NCBI RefSeq assembly: GCF_023516555.1
Contig: NZ_JAMGBD010000001.1
Coordinates: forward strand, 1,054,001 to 1,118,000
Reading direction: 5' to 3'
DNA: 64,000 nt
From: Sphingomonas alba
GTDB lineage: Bacteria; Pseudomonadota; Alphaproteobacteria; Sphingomonadales; Sphingomonadaceae
The notes under the pieces were generated by a model. The model was not told the origin of the DNA and made no database searches. It saw nothing but the letters and a program-made list of their open reading frames with translations. Position 1 is the first letter of the stretch, and the number at the start of each line of letters is the position of its first letter. Positions 35,049-44,211 of the stretch are shown in pieces. The position numbers and the translations under genes are program-made.

Positions 35049-36042
35049 AGTCGCTGTCCACGGCGCCGGCTCGGTCGGCTGCTTCATCGGGGGCTGCTGG
35101 CAAGCCGCCGGCATCGACGTCACCTTTATCGGCCGCCCCAATTTCGTTGAGGACATCGCCAATCATGGCCTGACGCTCAGCGATTCCAATGGCTGGGAGG
35201 CTCATCTCGACAAAGTCGATTATCGCACCGAACCGACTGGGCTCGCCGACGCGGACATCATCGCGCTGACCGTGAAGAGCGCAGCCACCGCCGATGCCGC
35301 GCGCGAGATAGCGAAGCACGGGCGCAAGGGCGCGCTGGTCATCAGCTTCCAGAACGGCATCAGCAACGTCGATGTCCTGAAGCGCGAGCTCGGCGACCGC
35401 TTTCAGGTCGCGCGCGGCATGGTCCAGTACAATGTCGCCTTTTTGGGCGAAGGCCGTTTCCACAAGGGCGTCGCCGGCCATCTCTACACCGAGAACCTTC
35501 CCGAGACTCAGGCTTTGGCCCAACGGATCGGCGACGGCCCGGCAGCGCTGAAACTGTCGGACGACATGCTAGGCATCGCCTGGGGCAAGTTGCTCATCAA
35601 CCTCAACAATGCGGTCGCTGCGCTGTCTGGCCGCACCCTACTCGACGAGCTGAGCCAGCGGGACTACCGCCGCGTCGTCGCCGCCTCACAGCGCGAAGGT
35701 CTTCGCCTCCTCAAGCGCGCGGGCATCGAGCCGGCGAAGATCGGCGGCGTCGCGCCGAGCCTCCTGCCTTTCATCATCGGCTCGCCCGACTGGCTGTTCC
35801 GGAACGTCTTCTTGGCCAAGTGGAAGATCGATGCCAAGGCGCGGTCGTCGATGAACGACGACCTCATCGCTCGCCGCCGCACGGAGGTCGATTATCTCAA
35901 CGGCGAGCTGGTCGCTCTGGCTAACCGCATGGGCACGGATGCCCCGATCAACCGCCGCATTGTCGAACTGGTTCGCCTTGCGGAGAAAGGCGTCGATCCC
36001 TGGGGACCGGCCACCCTCCGCCGCGAAGTGCTGGGCCGCTAG
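35035..36042 (+). CDS. PanE-like 2-dehydropantoate 2-reductase
   Basis: 335 residues from a GTG that lies inside the end of queF. N-terminal Rossmann fold [20 protein letters not shown]-loop region [12 protein letters not shown], then the ApbA C-terminal domain with [19 protein letters not shown] and [11 protein letters not shown]. It would reduce ketopantoate to pantoate, which fits with panB elsewhere in the window, though the family includes other ketoacid reductases. No clear ribosome site supports the start; an ATG at 34966 would add 23 atypical residues. The stop shares CTAG with the convergent transporter. Confidence 0.85.
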   Translation: MAAARVAVHGAGSVGCFIGGCWQAAGIDVTFIGRPNFVEDIANHGLTLSDSNGWEAHLDKVDYRTEPTGLADADIIALTVKSAATADAAREIAKHGRKGALVISFQNGISNVDVLKRELGDRFQVARGMVQYNVAFLGEGRFHKGVAGHLYTENLPETQALAQRIGDGPAALKLSDDMLGIAWGKLLINLNNAVAALSGRTLLDELSQRDYRRVVAASQREGLRLLKRAGIEPAKIGGVAPSLLPFIIGSPDWLFRNVFLAKWKIDAKARSSMNDDLIARRRTEVDYLNGELVALANRMGTDAPINRRIVELVRLAEKGVDPWGPATLRREVLGR

Positions 36043-38087
36043 CGGAAGCTAGCCTCGGCTTCCGGAACCGCAGCATCATCGTCGGGCGCCGGCGCGTCCG
36101 AAGCCCGCGACTTGGTCCACATGTACAGCCCGATGATCGCGACTGTGAAGACGACCAGGCTGACGACCATCACCGACGAATAGGCCGGTATCAGCGCAAA
36201 CACACTGGCGCTGTCGGCGGACCCGGCCTTCTCCGCGCCCGCGACGGCGGCCGCGTAGACGACGCCCATCAGGCTCTCGCCAACGATCATGCCAGTCGCC
36301 ATGAGCACACCCATGCGCTCCGCGAATGCCGGGCTGCGTGAAGCGAGAGCCCAGCGATTGTAGAAATAGCCGAGGACGGCGCCGAACGGGATCAGCAAAT
36401 TGGCCTCCATCGGCAAATAGATGCCCATGCCGATGGCGAGCGGCGGCAGATGCAGGCGGCCATTGGAGGTGCGCTTCAGCCCTTCGTCGATGATCACGGC
36501 AACGACGCCGATGATTGCGCCTTCCTTGATCAGGCCCCAGTCGAGATTGCCGCCCAGAACGCCCTGCGCGATCGTCGAAATAATCGCGGCTTGCGGCGCT
36601 GGTAGCGCGGTCGCCCTTGCACCCGGCGCGCCCTGGAACGTGAAGGCCGTGTTCATGAGGTCGAGGATCGGCGGAATGACGAGCGCGCCGAAGACGACGC
36701 CGAGAACCAGCGCCACCTGCTGCCGCCATGGCGTCGCGTCGACCAGCTGGCCGGTCTTTAGATCCTGCAAATTGTTGTTGGCGATGGTGGCAATGCCGAA
36801 AATGACCGCTGTTACAAACAGCGCATAGGCGACAAGCGCCTTGGTTTCCTCGCCCGTCGCGCCGCCATACATCGCCGCCAGGATCAATGCGATGCCGAGG
36901 ACCGACAGGATACCGACACCCGAGATCGGGCTGTTCGAAGCGCCAATGAGGCCAGCCATGTAGCCGCAGACGGCCGCGATCACGACGCCAGCAATGAGGA
37001 TGTAGACAAGGCTGATGCCGACCGTCAGGCCGGCATTACCCGAGATCGGGGCGGTGTTGCCGAACGCAAAGAGCAGCAGGCCGATCGGGATCATCGACAA
37101 GAGGATGGTGCCGCCGACGATACCGATTGGCATATCGCGCTCGGTCAGCGGCAGTTGTTCGGCGCGGCCCGCCTTGCGCTCGGCGCTGGCGATGAGCGCC
37201 GAGCGGATGCCCGCGATAATCGGGCCAATGATCTTCAGCAGCGTCCAAATAGCGGCGACGCCGATGGCGCCGGCGCCGACCATGCGCGCCTTTTGCCGGA
37301 ACGCCGTGCTGACCAGAGTCTCGATGTTCCCCGCCGCCTGCGCGATCAGACCAGCATCCTGTGTCCAGTGCGGGACGATGAATGCCCAGCTGATGAGGAT
37401 GCCGATCAGCATGGCGACACCAACGGCAATGCCGACGAGGTGACCGACGCCGATCAGCGCCATCGAGAAGCTCGTGGAAATGCCGGTCGCACCCGCGCCG
37501 ACCTTGAAGGTCCGGCCGGCGGTGTCCGTCAGCAGCCTGGTTTTGGCGAGCAGGAAATAGACTGCGGCGACGATGGTGGATCCGCTGATCAGCGCGAGGC
37601 CACGCTTGTTCTCTTCAGCCCCGCCAACGCCCGATCCGACCTTCAACACTTCGGCCGCCGCGACGCCTTCCGGGTAGGGCAAGTCGGATCCCGTCACGAG
37701 TGCGCGCCTGAGCGGTACCGAATACATGACGCCAAGAATACCGCCGAGGCCGATGACCGCGACCGACAGCCAGTATGGGAAGCCCGTCCACCAACCGACC
37801 ATGATCAGACCGGGCAGCACGAAGATGATCGCCGACAGAGTTCCGGCCGCCGAAGCGATGGTCTGGACGATATTGTTTTCCTGGATGGTCGCGTCCTTGA
37901 ACGCCTTCAGTACCGCCATCGAAATGACGGCCGCCGGGATCGACGTCGCGAAGGTGATGCCGATCTTGAGGCCCAAATAGACGTTGGCCGCGGTGAACAC
38001 GACGGTGATGATCGCGCCGAGGATGATGCCCCGGATCGTCAGTTCCTTGATGCTGCTCAGCTGGCTGGTACGCGCGTCGGTCGCCAT
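36039..38087 (-). CDS. OPT-family oligopeptide transporter
   Basis: 682 residues with about 14-16 membrane helices. The N-terminal signature LTIRGIILGAIITVVFTAANVYLGLK-type opening (about 12-38) and the segment YSVPLRRALVTGSDLPYPEG are diagnostic of the bacterial OPT branch (OPT/YSL family). Proton-coupled import of small peptides is the known role. It is the last gene of a five-gene run starting at 41645, directly after an M20 amidohydrolase (19-base gap), which fits uptake followed by hydrolysis. Confidence 0.92.
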   Translation of the reverse strand: MATDARTSQLSSIKELTIRGIILGAIITVVFTAANVYLGLKIGITFATSIPAAVISMAVLKAFKDATIQENNIVQTIASAAGTLSAIIFVLPGLIMVGWWTGFPYWLSVAVIGLGGILGVMYSVPLRRALVTGSDLPYPEGVAAAEVLKVGSGVGGAEENKRGLALISGSTIVAAVYFLLAKTRLLTDTAGRTFKVGAGATGISTSFSMALIGVGHLVGIAVGVAMLIGILISWAFIVPHWTQDAGLIAQAAGNIETLVSTAFRQKARMVGAGAIGVAAIWTLLKIIGPIIAGIRSALIASAERKAGRAEQLPLTERDMPIGIVGGTILLSMIPIGLLLFAFGNTAPISGNAGLTVGISLVYILIAGVVIAAVCGYMAGLIGASNSPISGVGILSVLGIALILAAMYGGATGEETKALVAYALFVTAVIFGIATIANNNLQDLKTGQLVDATPWRQQVALVLGVVFGALVIPPILDLMNTAFTFQGAPGARATALPAPQAAIISTIAQGVLGGNLDWGLIKEGAIIGVVAVIIDEGLKRTSNGRLHLPPLAIGMGIYLPMEANLLIPFGAVLGYFYNRWALASRSPAFAERMGVLMATGMIVGESLMGVVYAAAVAGAEKAGSADSASVFALIPAYSSVMVVSLVVFTVAIIGLYMWTKSRASDAPAPDDDAAVPEAEASFR

Positions 38088-38106
38088 GTCTTATCCTTCT
38101 TGAAAC

Positions 38107-39306
38107 TCAGTCCCAGCCGCGCTCGAGGAAACGCGTGGCAAAGGCACAGTGCATGGCGACGCCGCGCGGTAAAACGCTTTCGTCGACCATCATGCTCGGG
38201 TTGTGCAGCGGTGCGCGCGTGGCGGCATCGCCGTCATGCGGCGCGACGCCCAGGAACGCCATCGCTCCCGGCACCTTCTGCAACACATAGGAAAAGTCTT
38301 CGGCGCCCATGCTCGGGCCCGGCGGCTCCAGGAAGGCATTGCCTCCGAACTGGCCCACCGCGAGCTCGCGGATCATCTTCACAGCGCGCGGGTCATTGAT
38401 CGTCGGCGGATAGCCTTCCTCGATCCACGCGCCGGCGCTGGCGCCATGGGCCTCCGCCACCTTGGTGATGATCCGCTCAAAGGCCTCGCCGACTGCCTTG
38501 CGCGTCTTCACGGACAGGGTCCGCATCGTGCCGACGAGCTCAACATCGTCAGGGATGACGTTGTGCGTGCTGCCCGCCGAAATCTGCGTCACCGACAGTA
38601 CCGCCGGATCGGTGAAAGTGGTCCGCCGCGCGATATGGGCCTGCAGCGCCATCACTGCTTCGCAGGCGATTGGCACGGGGTCGACGGCGTCGTGCGGCAT
38701 GGCAGCGTGCCCGCCCTTGCCCGTGATCATCGCGCCCACTTTGTCCGCTGAGGCCAGCATGGCACCCGAGCGGCAGGCGATCACCCCGCCCGCGACATTC
38801 GGGAAGATGTGAAGGGCGAACGCGGCCTCGGGCGTCGGGTCGTCCAGCAGCCCCTCGTCGATCATGTAGCGCGCGCCGTGCATTCCCTCTTCGCCCGGCT
38901 GGAACATGAAGAGGATGGTGCCGGCTAGTTCCTCGCGCCTGGCGCACAGGATTTTCGCCGCGCTGACGAGCATGGCCGAATGCGTGTCATGGCCGCAGGC
39001 GTGCATGTGCCCGTGAGTATGGGACGCGAAGTCGAGGCCGGTCTCCTCGTGGATCGGCAACGCATCCATATCGCCACGAAGCAGAACGGTGCGCCCGGGA
39101 CGGCCACAGTCCAGCCGGGCGATGAAGCCGCTGGTCGACTGGCTGTCGCGAATATCGAGAGGCAAACCGGAAAGCGCCGCCTTCAGCTTGGCGGTCGTCT
39201 TGTGGCAATTGAGGCCCAGCTCCGGATCGGCATGGATCGCGCGACGCAGCGCGACGGTGGATTCCTGTTCGGCTTCCGCGGCCTCGCTCCAGACTTCCAG
39301 TGTCAT
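38107..39306 (-). CDS. M20D-family amidohydrolase (hippurate/N-acyl amino acid hydrolase type)
   Basis: 399 residues. The di-metal site motifs are RGDMDALPIHEE, HACGHDTHSAML and QPGEEGMHGA, with SMGAEDFSY near the C terminus; the lid/dimerisation domain lies between about 185 and 300. It hydrolyses N-acylated amino acids or dipeptide-like amides in the cytoplasm. The start at 39306 overlaps the stop of the upstream gene by 4 bases (ATGA). Its neighbour downstream is a peptide transporter. Confidence 0.93.
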   Translation of the reverse strand: MTLEVWSEAAEAEQESTVALRRAIHADPELGLNCHKTTAKLKAALSGLPLDIRDSQSTSGFIARLDCGRPGRTVLLRGDMDALPIHEETGLDFASHTHGHMHACGHDTHSAMLVSAAKILCARREELAGTILFMFQPGEEGMHGARYMIDEGLLDDPTPEAAFALHIFPNVAGGVIACRSGAMLASADKVGAMITGKGGHAAMPHDAVDPVPIACEAVMALQAHIARRTTFTDPAVLSVTQISAGSTHNVIPDDVELVGTMRTLSVKTRKAVGEAFERIITKVAEAHGASAGAWIEEGYPPTINDPRAVKMIRELAVGQFGGNAFLEPPGPSMGAEDFSYVLQKVPGAMAFLGVAPHDGDAATRAPLHNPSMMVDESVLPRGVAMHCAFATRFLERGWD

Positions 39307-39650
39307 TCGTCGTCTCGTGAGAAAGTGAAGATCGTGTCCCAACGCTGGAGCAGCAGGTCGCCCTTGTCGATAGGCAAGCGCTGATTCTGGAACTTGGCGT
39401 CGCTACGCTCAATTTCCCGCATCAGGTCGGCGGACAAAGGATCGCTTTGCAGGCGAACCGCACCGTCCTTCACCGACCAATGGCCCTGCGCCGCCTCCGA
39501 CACCGCGCCATAATCCAGCGAGTAGAGAAAGGTGCCGTCGTCCTTCAACAGGAGCTCCGCGCCGACTTCCATCTGGTGCGTGCGGTAGTCGCCAGCAACA
39601 GTCGCCGGCGCGCCAGCCGCAAGCAGGAGCGCGGCTATGAACGCCGTCAT
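39303..39650 (-). CDS. Secreted hypothetical protein, 115 residues
   Basis: Signal peptide MTAFIAALLLAAGAPATVAG, then a small beta-rich domain with GDYRTHQMEVGAELLLKDDG and FLYSLDYGAVSEAAQGHW, the style of lipocalin-like or copper-resistance NlpE-type barrels. No cysteine. It overlaps both neighbours by 4 bases, so it is translationally coupled between the NTF2-like protein and the amidohydrolase. Family not recognised. Confidence 0.65.
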   Translation of the reverse strand: MTAFIAALLLAAGAPATVAGDYRTHQMEVGAELLLKDDGTFLYSLDYGAVSEAAQGHWSVKDGAVRLQSDPLSADLMREIERSDAKFQNQRLPIDKGDLLLQRWDTIFTFSRDDE

Positions 39651-40039
39651 TCGATGCTGACGCCCGCCGGCACCGGGCTCGAGTGGCGGCGTACGACCCG
39701 CCAGCCCTCATCGGTGTTCACCCAGACATCGGTAAGCAGGACCCGCTCGTCGATCGCATGGCCCATGAAGCGGAGCTTCCACTGCGCATCGACCGTGGCG
39801 ACGATCGTCTGGTCCAGCCGAAGCGAGTCCATGACCCGGACCTCCAGGCTGATCAGGTCCATCTTCTGGAGTGCAATCAGCCAGTCTTCCAGGCTGACGC
39901 CGACAGTCCCGGTCGAGCGAATGCCGACCAGCTTGAATTGCGGATGGATGAGTTCCCGCAGCCGGCCGACGTCCTTGGCGAACAAAGCGTCGCGCCACTG
40001 CCGCTCGAGGTCGCGGATGTCGGTCTGGTCAGCGACCAC
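39647..40039 (-). CDS. NTF2-like (DUF4440/SnoaL-type) protein
   Basis: 130 residues. The opening ADQTDIRDLERQWRDALFAK, the segment LRELIHPQFKLVGI and the closing VLLTDVWVNTDEGWRVVRRH are the hallmarks of DUF4440, a cone-shaped alpha+beta fold used for ligand binding or small-molecule catalysis. No specific substrate can be named. It overlaps the upstream ATPase gene by 11 bases and the downstream secreted-protein gene by 4. Confidence 0.82.
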   Translation of the reverse strand: MVADQTDIRDLERQWRDALFAKDVGRLRELIHPQFKLVGIRSTGTVGVSLEDWLIALQKMDLISLEVRVMDSLRLDQTIVATVDAQWKLRFMGHAIDERVLLTDVWVNTDEGWRVVRRHSSPVPAGVSIE

Positions 40040-41645
40040 GCATCAGGCCTCCGAAAATTCCCCGCAGGATCGAGTTGCCAAGCTGGCGGCCGACCGAACT
40101 GGCGGCCGCGCGCGTCGCGGACTGGATGATTTTGTCCGACATGGTCGGCCTCGCCGCTTCCCGCGCCTGTCGCGCCGCCTCTCGGTCTGCCTCGCGCTGG
40201 CGCTGTGTCTCCAGCCGTTCCTGCGCAGCCTGGGCGCGGGCCGCTTCCTTGGCGGCAATGGCATCGAGCCGCGCTTTCTCGGCGGCGGCCTTGTCGGCCT
40301 CGGTCTGAGCCTTGGCGGCGGCGGCCGCAGCGGTCGCTTCGTCGGCCTTGGCCTTCAGGATTTCCTCGGCGCTGTCGCGGTCGAGCACCGTGTCATATTT
40401 CGTGCCGATCGCATCGGTTGTCCGGATCACGGAACGCTCGTCCGCGGTCAACGGACCGACGCGCGAGGAAGGCGGCTTTATCAGCGTCCGCTCGACCGGC
40501 GACGGCGCGCCATCCGGCTGCAGCAGCGAAACCAAAGCCTCACCGACCTTCAATTCGGTGATGGCGGTCGCGACATTGATTTCGGGGTTCGGCCGGAAGG
40601 TATCCGCCGCCGACTTCACGGCTGCCTCGTCCCGTGGCGTGAAGGCTCGCAGCGCGTGCTGGACACGGTTTCCGAGCTGGCCCGCAACCTTGTCAGGAAT
40701 GTCAATCGGGTTCTGCGTGATGAAATAGACGCCGACGCCCTTCGAACGGATAAGGCGGACCACCTGCTCGACCTTCTCCAGCAAGGCGGGCGGCGCATCG
40801 TCGAAAAGCAAATGGGCTTCATCGAAGAAGAAGCAGAGCTTCGGCTTGTCGGGATCACCGACCTCCGGGAGCTGCTCGAACAGTTCGGACAGCAACCACA
40901 GAAGGAAGGTCGAGTAGAGCCTCGGGCTCGCCATCAACTTATCAGCCGCAAGGATGTTGACGATGCCCTTGCCGGACTCGTCCAGCTTCATGAAATCTTC
41001 GAGCTCCAGTGCCGGCTCGCCGAAGAAATGATCCCCGCCTTGGGCGCGAAGCTGGAGCAGCGACCGCTGGATCGTGCCGACCGACGCCTTGGAGACATTG
41101 CCATATTCCAGGGTCAGCTGATCGGCCTCTTCGCCGCAATGTACGAGCATGGCCTGAAGGTCGTCGAGGTCGAGGAGGATGAGGCCTTCCTTGTCCGCGA
41201 CATGGAAGGCGATGGTCAGAACGCCTTCCTGCACGTCGTTCAGGTTCATCATCCGTGAGAGGAGAAGCGGCCCCATTTCACTGACGGTGGTCCGGACGGC
41301 GTGGCCCTGTTCGCCGAACAGGTCCCAAAATTGCACCGGAAAGGCTTCATAGTTCCAGCCCGTGTAGCCGATTTCGTGGGCCCTGGCGGCAAAGGCCTCA
41401 TGCGGTTTGGCGGTCGCAGCCCCCGGCATGGCGATGCCGGCAAGGTCGCCTTTGACGTCGGCAAGGAACGTCGGGACGCCGTCCGCGGACAGGCTCTCGA
41501 CGATGCCCTGCAACGTAACCGTCTTGCCGGTGCCGGTTGCGCCGGCGATCAGGCCATGGCGATTGGCGCGGTTAAGCTGGAGTTCCTGAGGATGAACCCC
41601 GCCGGGCCCGGCGCCAATGAAAATGCCCGTCGCCTGATCAGCCAT
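40029..41645 (-). CDS. HerA/YjgR-like ATPase (DUF853)
   Basis: 538 residues. Walker A GATGTGKTVT near residue 36, Walker B CFFFDEAHLLFDD near 266, and FITQNPIDIPDKV as sensor region place it in the HerA/FtsK superfamily, YjgR branch. The C-terminal 120 residues are a charged Ala/Glu/Arg-rich coiled coil (AEKARLDAIAAKEAARAQAA), then a final glycine-rich tail. Cellular role of YjgR proteins is unsettled; DNA translocation or remodelling is presumed. First gene of a tightly overlapped five-gene run. Confidence 0.88.
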   Translation of the reverse strand: MADQATGIFIGAGPGGVHPQELQLNRANRHGLIAGATGTGKTVTLQGIVESLSADGVPTFLADVKGDLAGIAMPGAATAKPHEAFAARAHEIGYTGWNYEAFPVQFWDLFGEQGHAVRTTVSEMGPLLLSRMMNLNDVQEGVLTIAFHVADKEGLILLDLDDLQAMLVHCGEEADQLTLEYGNVSKASVGTIQRSLLQLRAQGGDHFFGEPALELEDFMKLDESGKGIVNILAADKLMASPRLYSTFLLWLLSELFEQLPEVGDPDKPKLCFFFDEAHLLFDDAPPALLEKVEQVVRLIRSKGVGVYFITQNPIDIPDKVAGQLGNRVQHALRAFTPRDEAAVKSAADTFRPNPEINVATAITELKVGEALVSLLQPDGAPSPVERTLIKPPSSRVGPLTADERSVIRTTDAIGTKYDTVLDRDSAEEILKAKADEATAAAAAAKAQTEADKAAAEKARLDAIAAKEAARAQAAQERLETQRQREADREAARQAREAARPTMSDKIIQSATRAAASSVGRQLGNSILRGIFGGLMRGR

Positions 41646-41712
41646 GTGCGCCTTTCTCCTCGGCCCGAAGGGCGAGACCCTAGGCCGAAGAGGTAAGTGC
41701 GGGCAAGGCTCG

Positions 41713-43269
41713 TTACTGCGGGGTGATGTCGACCCCGACGAACGCCTCGGGTGCGTTCCCCGCCTTGACCAGCAACAGGACGCTCGTCCGGCCCGCCTTC
41801 TTCGCAGTTTCGATGATCGCCGACACCTGGGCCGGCGTCGTCACTGCCTGGCGGTTCACCGATACGATCACGTAACCGGCGCGCAGGCCCTCGTCGGCTG
41901 CCTTGCTGGACGGATCGACAGCAGTGATCAGCACGCCGCGCACCGTCGCCGGCACGTTGGAGCGCTGGGCGAGTTCAGGAGTCAACGGAACCAGCGTCAG
42001 CCCAAGCGCCTGCGCGGAGCCAGGCGTCGCCGCCGTGCCCGTAGTGCCATCGCCCTGGTCGGTATCGCCACCCGCCTGCTGGGCGAGCTGCTCTTCGGTC
42101 GGGCGCTGTCCGACGGCGACTGTGACGGTCTGGTGGCGACCGTCGCGGACGATTTCAACCGGCACGCGCGCGCCGACCTGGGTGTTGGCGATCAGGTACG
42201 AAACCGTCTCGTCCGGATTCACCTCGCGGCCGCCGACTTTCACGATGACGTCGCCCTGCTGGATGCCGGCTTTCGCCGCGGCTTCGCCGGGAACGACCGA
42301 GCGAACGATTTCGCCATTGTCCTTGGGCAGTCCCAGCGAGGCGGCGATATTCTCGTCCAGCGGCTGGAGGCCGACACCGAGATATCCCCGCGACGGACGC
42401 TCGCCGCGGCGCAGCGAATCGATGACCGGCTTGGCGAGCTCCGCCGGAATGGCGAGGCCGATGCCGACATTGGCGCCGGTCGGCGAAATCAGCGCCGAAT
42501 TGATGCCGATGACATTGCCGTTGAGATCGAACATCGGGCCGCCGGAATTGCCCATGTTGATGCTAGCGTCGGTCTGGAGGTAGCGGTCGTAGGCGCCGAC
42601 GCCGGTGATGCCGCGGTGCAGCGCCGAGATGATGCCGGCCGTCACTGTGCCGCCAAGGCCATAGGGGTTGCCGATGGCAAGCACCCAGTCGCCGACCCGG
42701 ACGCGAGTGGAGTCGCCCCAGTTGACGTAAGGCAGGTTCTTCGCGTCGATCTTCAGCAGCGCCAGGTCGGACGCCGTGTCGCGGCCGACGATCCGCGCCG
42801 TATATTCGCGGCGATTGGTCAGGATCACCGTCACCGTGTCGACGGTGCCCGTGCCGGTCAGGCCCTGCACAAGGTGGTTGTTGGTGACGACATAGCCGTC
42901 CGGCGAGATGATGAAGCCGGAACCGAGCGAACCGGCCTCGCGAGTCTTCGGCTGCCCCTGCTGCGGCGTTTGCCCTTGCTGGCTCGGGTCCTGGCCGCCG
43001 AAGCGCCGGAAGAATTCCTCGAACGGATCGGTCTGGGTCTTCACCGGCACGCGTTGGCGGGTGGAAATGTTGACCACCGCCGGCTGGAGCTTGGCGGCGA
43101 GGTCCGCGAACGACATGGGTGCGCCGTGCGGCGGCATCGCGGCCGGCGCATTTTGCGCGACCTGTGCCCCTACCGGCCCGGTCGCAACCGAAAATGCCGT
43201 TCCGCCGATCAACAGTGCCGTCGCGACTCCATAGGCGTAGCGCACCAGTCCGGACTCCTTCGAAACCAT
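41713..43269 (-). CDS. degP: DegP/HtrA-family periplasmic serine protease (Do family)
   Basis: 518 residues. Signal region to about 36, trypsin-like domain with His132 (VVTNNHLVQG), Asp168 (TASDLALLKI) and Ser242 (NMGNSGGPMFD), then two PDZ domains (about 290-375 and 420-515). Degrades or refolds damaged envelope proteins. A Gln/Gly/Pro-rich LA loop (GGQDPSQQGQTPQQGQP) precedes the catalytic core, and another low-complexity linker with GGDTDQGDGTTG separates the PDZ domains. It follows hflK-hflC on the same strand, the usual alphaproteobacterial order. Confidence 0.95.
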   Translation of the reverse strand: MVSKESGLVRYAYGVATALLIGGTAFSVATGPVGAQVAQNAPAAMPPHGAPMSFADLAAKLQPAVVNISTRQRVPVKTQTDPFEEFFRRFGGQDPSQQGQTPQQGQPKTREAGSLGSGFIISPDGYVVTNNHLVQGLTGTGTVDTVTVILTNRREYTARIVGRDTASDLALLKIDAKNLPYVNWGDSTRVRVGDWVLAIGNPYGLGGTVTAGIISALHRGITGVGAYDRYLQTDASINMGNSGGPMFDLNGNVIGINSALISPTGANVGIGLAIPAELAKPVIDSLRRGERPSRGYLGVGLQPLDENIAASLGLPKDNGEIVRSVVPGEAAAKAGIQQGDVIVKVGGREVNPDETVSYLIANTQVGARVPVEIVRDGRHQTVTVAVGQRPTEEQLAQQAGGDTDQGDGTTGTAATPGSAQALGLTLVPLTPELAQRSNVPATVRGVLITAVDPSSKAADEGLRAGYVIVSVNRQAVTTPAQVSAIIETAKKAGRTSVLLLVKAGNAPEAFVGVDITPQ

Positions 43270-43353
43270 TACTTACCTCTCAGCTCGAGCCGACGTTTAT
43301 GGGACGCGACGCTAGGTCGAGCTCATGAACGCAAATTGAACATTGCTGGATGC

Positions 43354-44211
43354 CTATCGTCCAGAAAATTCCTTCAAATAGGCATTGTCAGGCGACAAAA
43401 TGACGGTTGTGGGGCCGATTTTCTCGGTTCCGTCACCCAGGAACGTCGTCCGGTAGCTCTGCATGGCCCGATAGAAGTCGTAGAATTCCGGGTCCTTGCC
43501 GAAACTCGCCGCATAGATGCGCGCGGCTTCCGCATCGGCATCTGCCTGGATGATCAGGGCCTGTTTCTGGCCTTGGGCACGGATTGAACGGGCCTCCTGC
43601 TGGCGGGCGCTGATCATGCGGTTGTAGGCCGATTGCAGTGGCGTGCCGTCGGGCAGGTCCGCCTTCTTGATGCGGACATCGACAATCTCGACGCCATATT
43701 GCCGGGCAACCCGATTGAGGCCGGTGCGGATGTTCTCCATGACACCTTCGCGCTCGGGGCTGAGCAGCGATGCGAACGGCCGCTTGCCGAGCTCGTTCCT
43801 GAGTTGGGAGCCGAGAATCGGCCGAAGCGCGTTCTCGACACGGTCCTCGGTCCTCGCCGCAATATACATGCGCAGCGGATCCACCACGCGATAACGGGCG
43901 AAAGCATCGACCTCGAGCCTCAGCTGGTCGGTCGACAGCACCTGCTGGCGCTCCATGTCGATGTCACGGACGCGCTTGTCGATCCAGACGATATCCTCGG
44001 CGAACGGGATGCGCGCATTGATGCCGGCGCCAACCGTGCCGAAGGGCCGCTTCGGATCGTAACGGTTGATGATCCGGACCGGCTTGCCGAACTGGACGAC
44101 GACGCCCTGTCTGGTTTCAGGCACGATCGAGATGCTGCTCATGACCAGGGCAAGCACGAACAGGGCAAGCAGGCCTGCCCACAAAGGATGGCGGCGAACG
44201 AAGTCGATCAT
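43354..44211 (-). CDS. hflC: HflC, SPFH-domain partner of HflK
   Basis: 285 residues. One N-terminal membrane helix (about 10-28), then the SPFH/prohibitin domain (VPETRQGVVVQFGKPVRIIN) and a coiled-coil end (SARQQEARSIRAQGQKQA). HflK and HflC form a large cage around FtsH in the inner membrane and modulate its protease activity. The start overlaps the hflK stop by 4 bases. Confidence 0.96.
   Translation of the reverse strand: MIDFVRRHPLWAGLLALFVLALVMSSISIVPETRQGVVVQFGKPVRIINRYDPKRPFGTVGAGINARIPFAEDIVWIDKRVRDIDMERQQVLSTDQLRLEVDAFARYRVVDPLRMYIAARTEDRVENALRPILGSQLRNELGKRPFASLLSPEREGVMENIRTGLNRVARQYGVEIVDVRIKKADLPDGTPLQSAYNRMISARQQEARSIRAQGQKQALIIQADADAEAARIYAASFGKDPEFYDFYRAMQSYRTTFLGDGTEKIGPTTVILSPDNAYLKEFSGR

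Noticed and set aside
39447-41258. A 603-codon forward open frame across the amidohydrolase-to-YjgR run
   Set aside because: It is antisense to three coupled genes with recognised domains.
41644-43587. A 647-codon forward open frame over degP
   Set aside because: degP has its full catalytic triad and PDZ domains on the other strand; the forward frame shows no domain.
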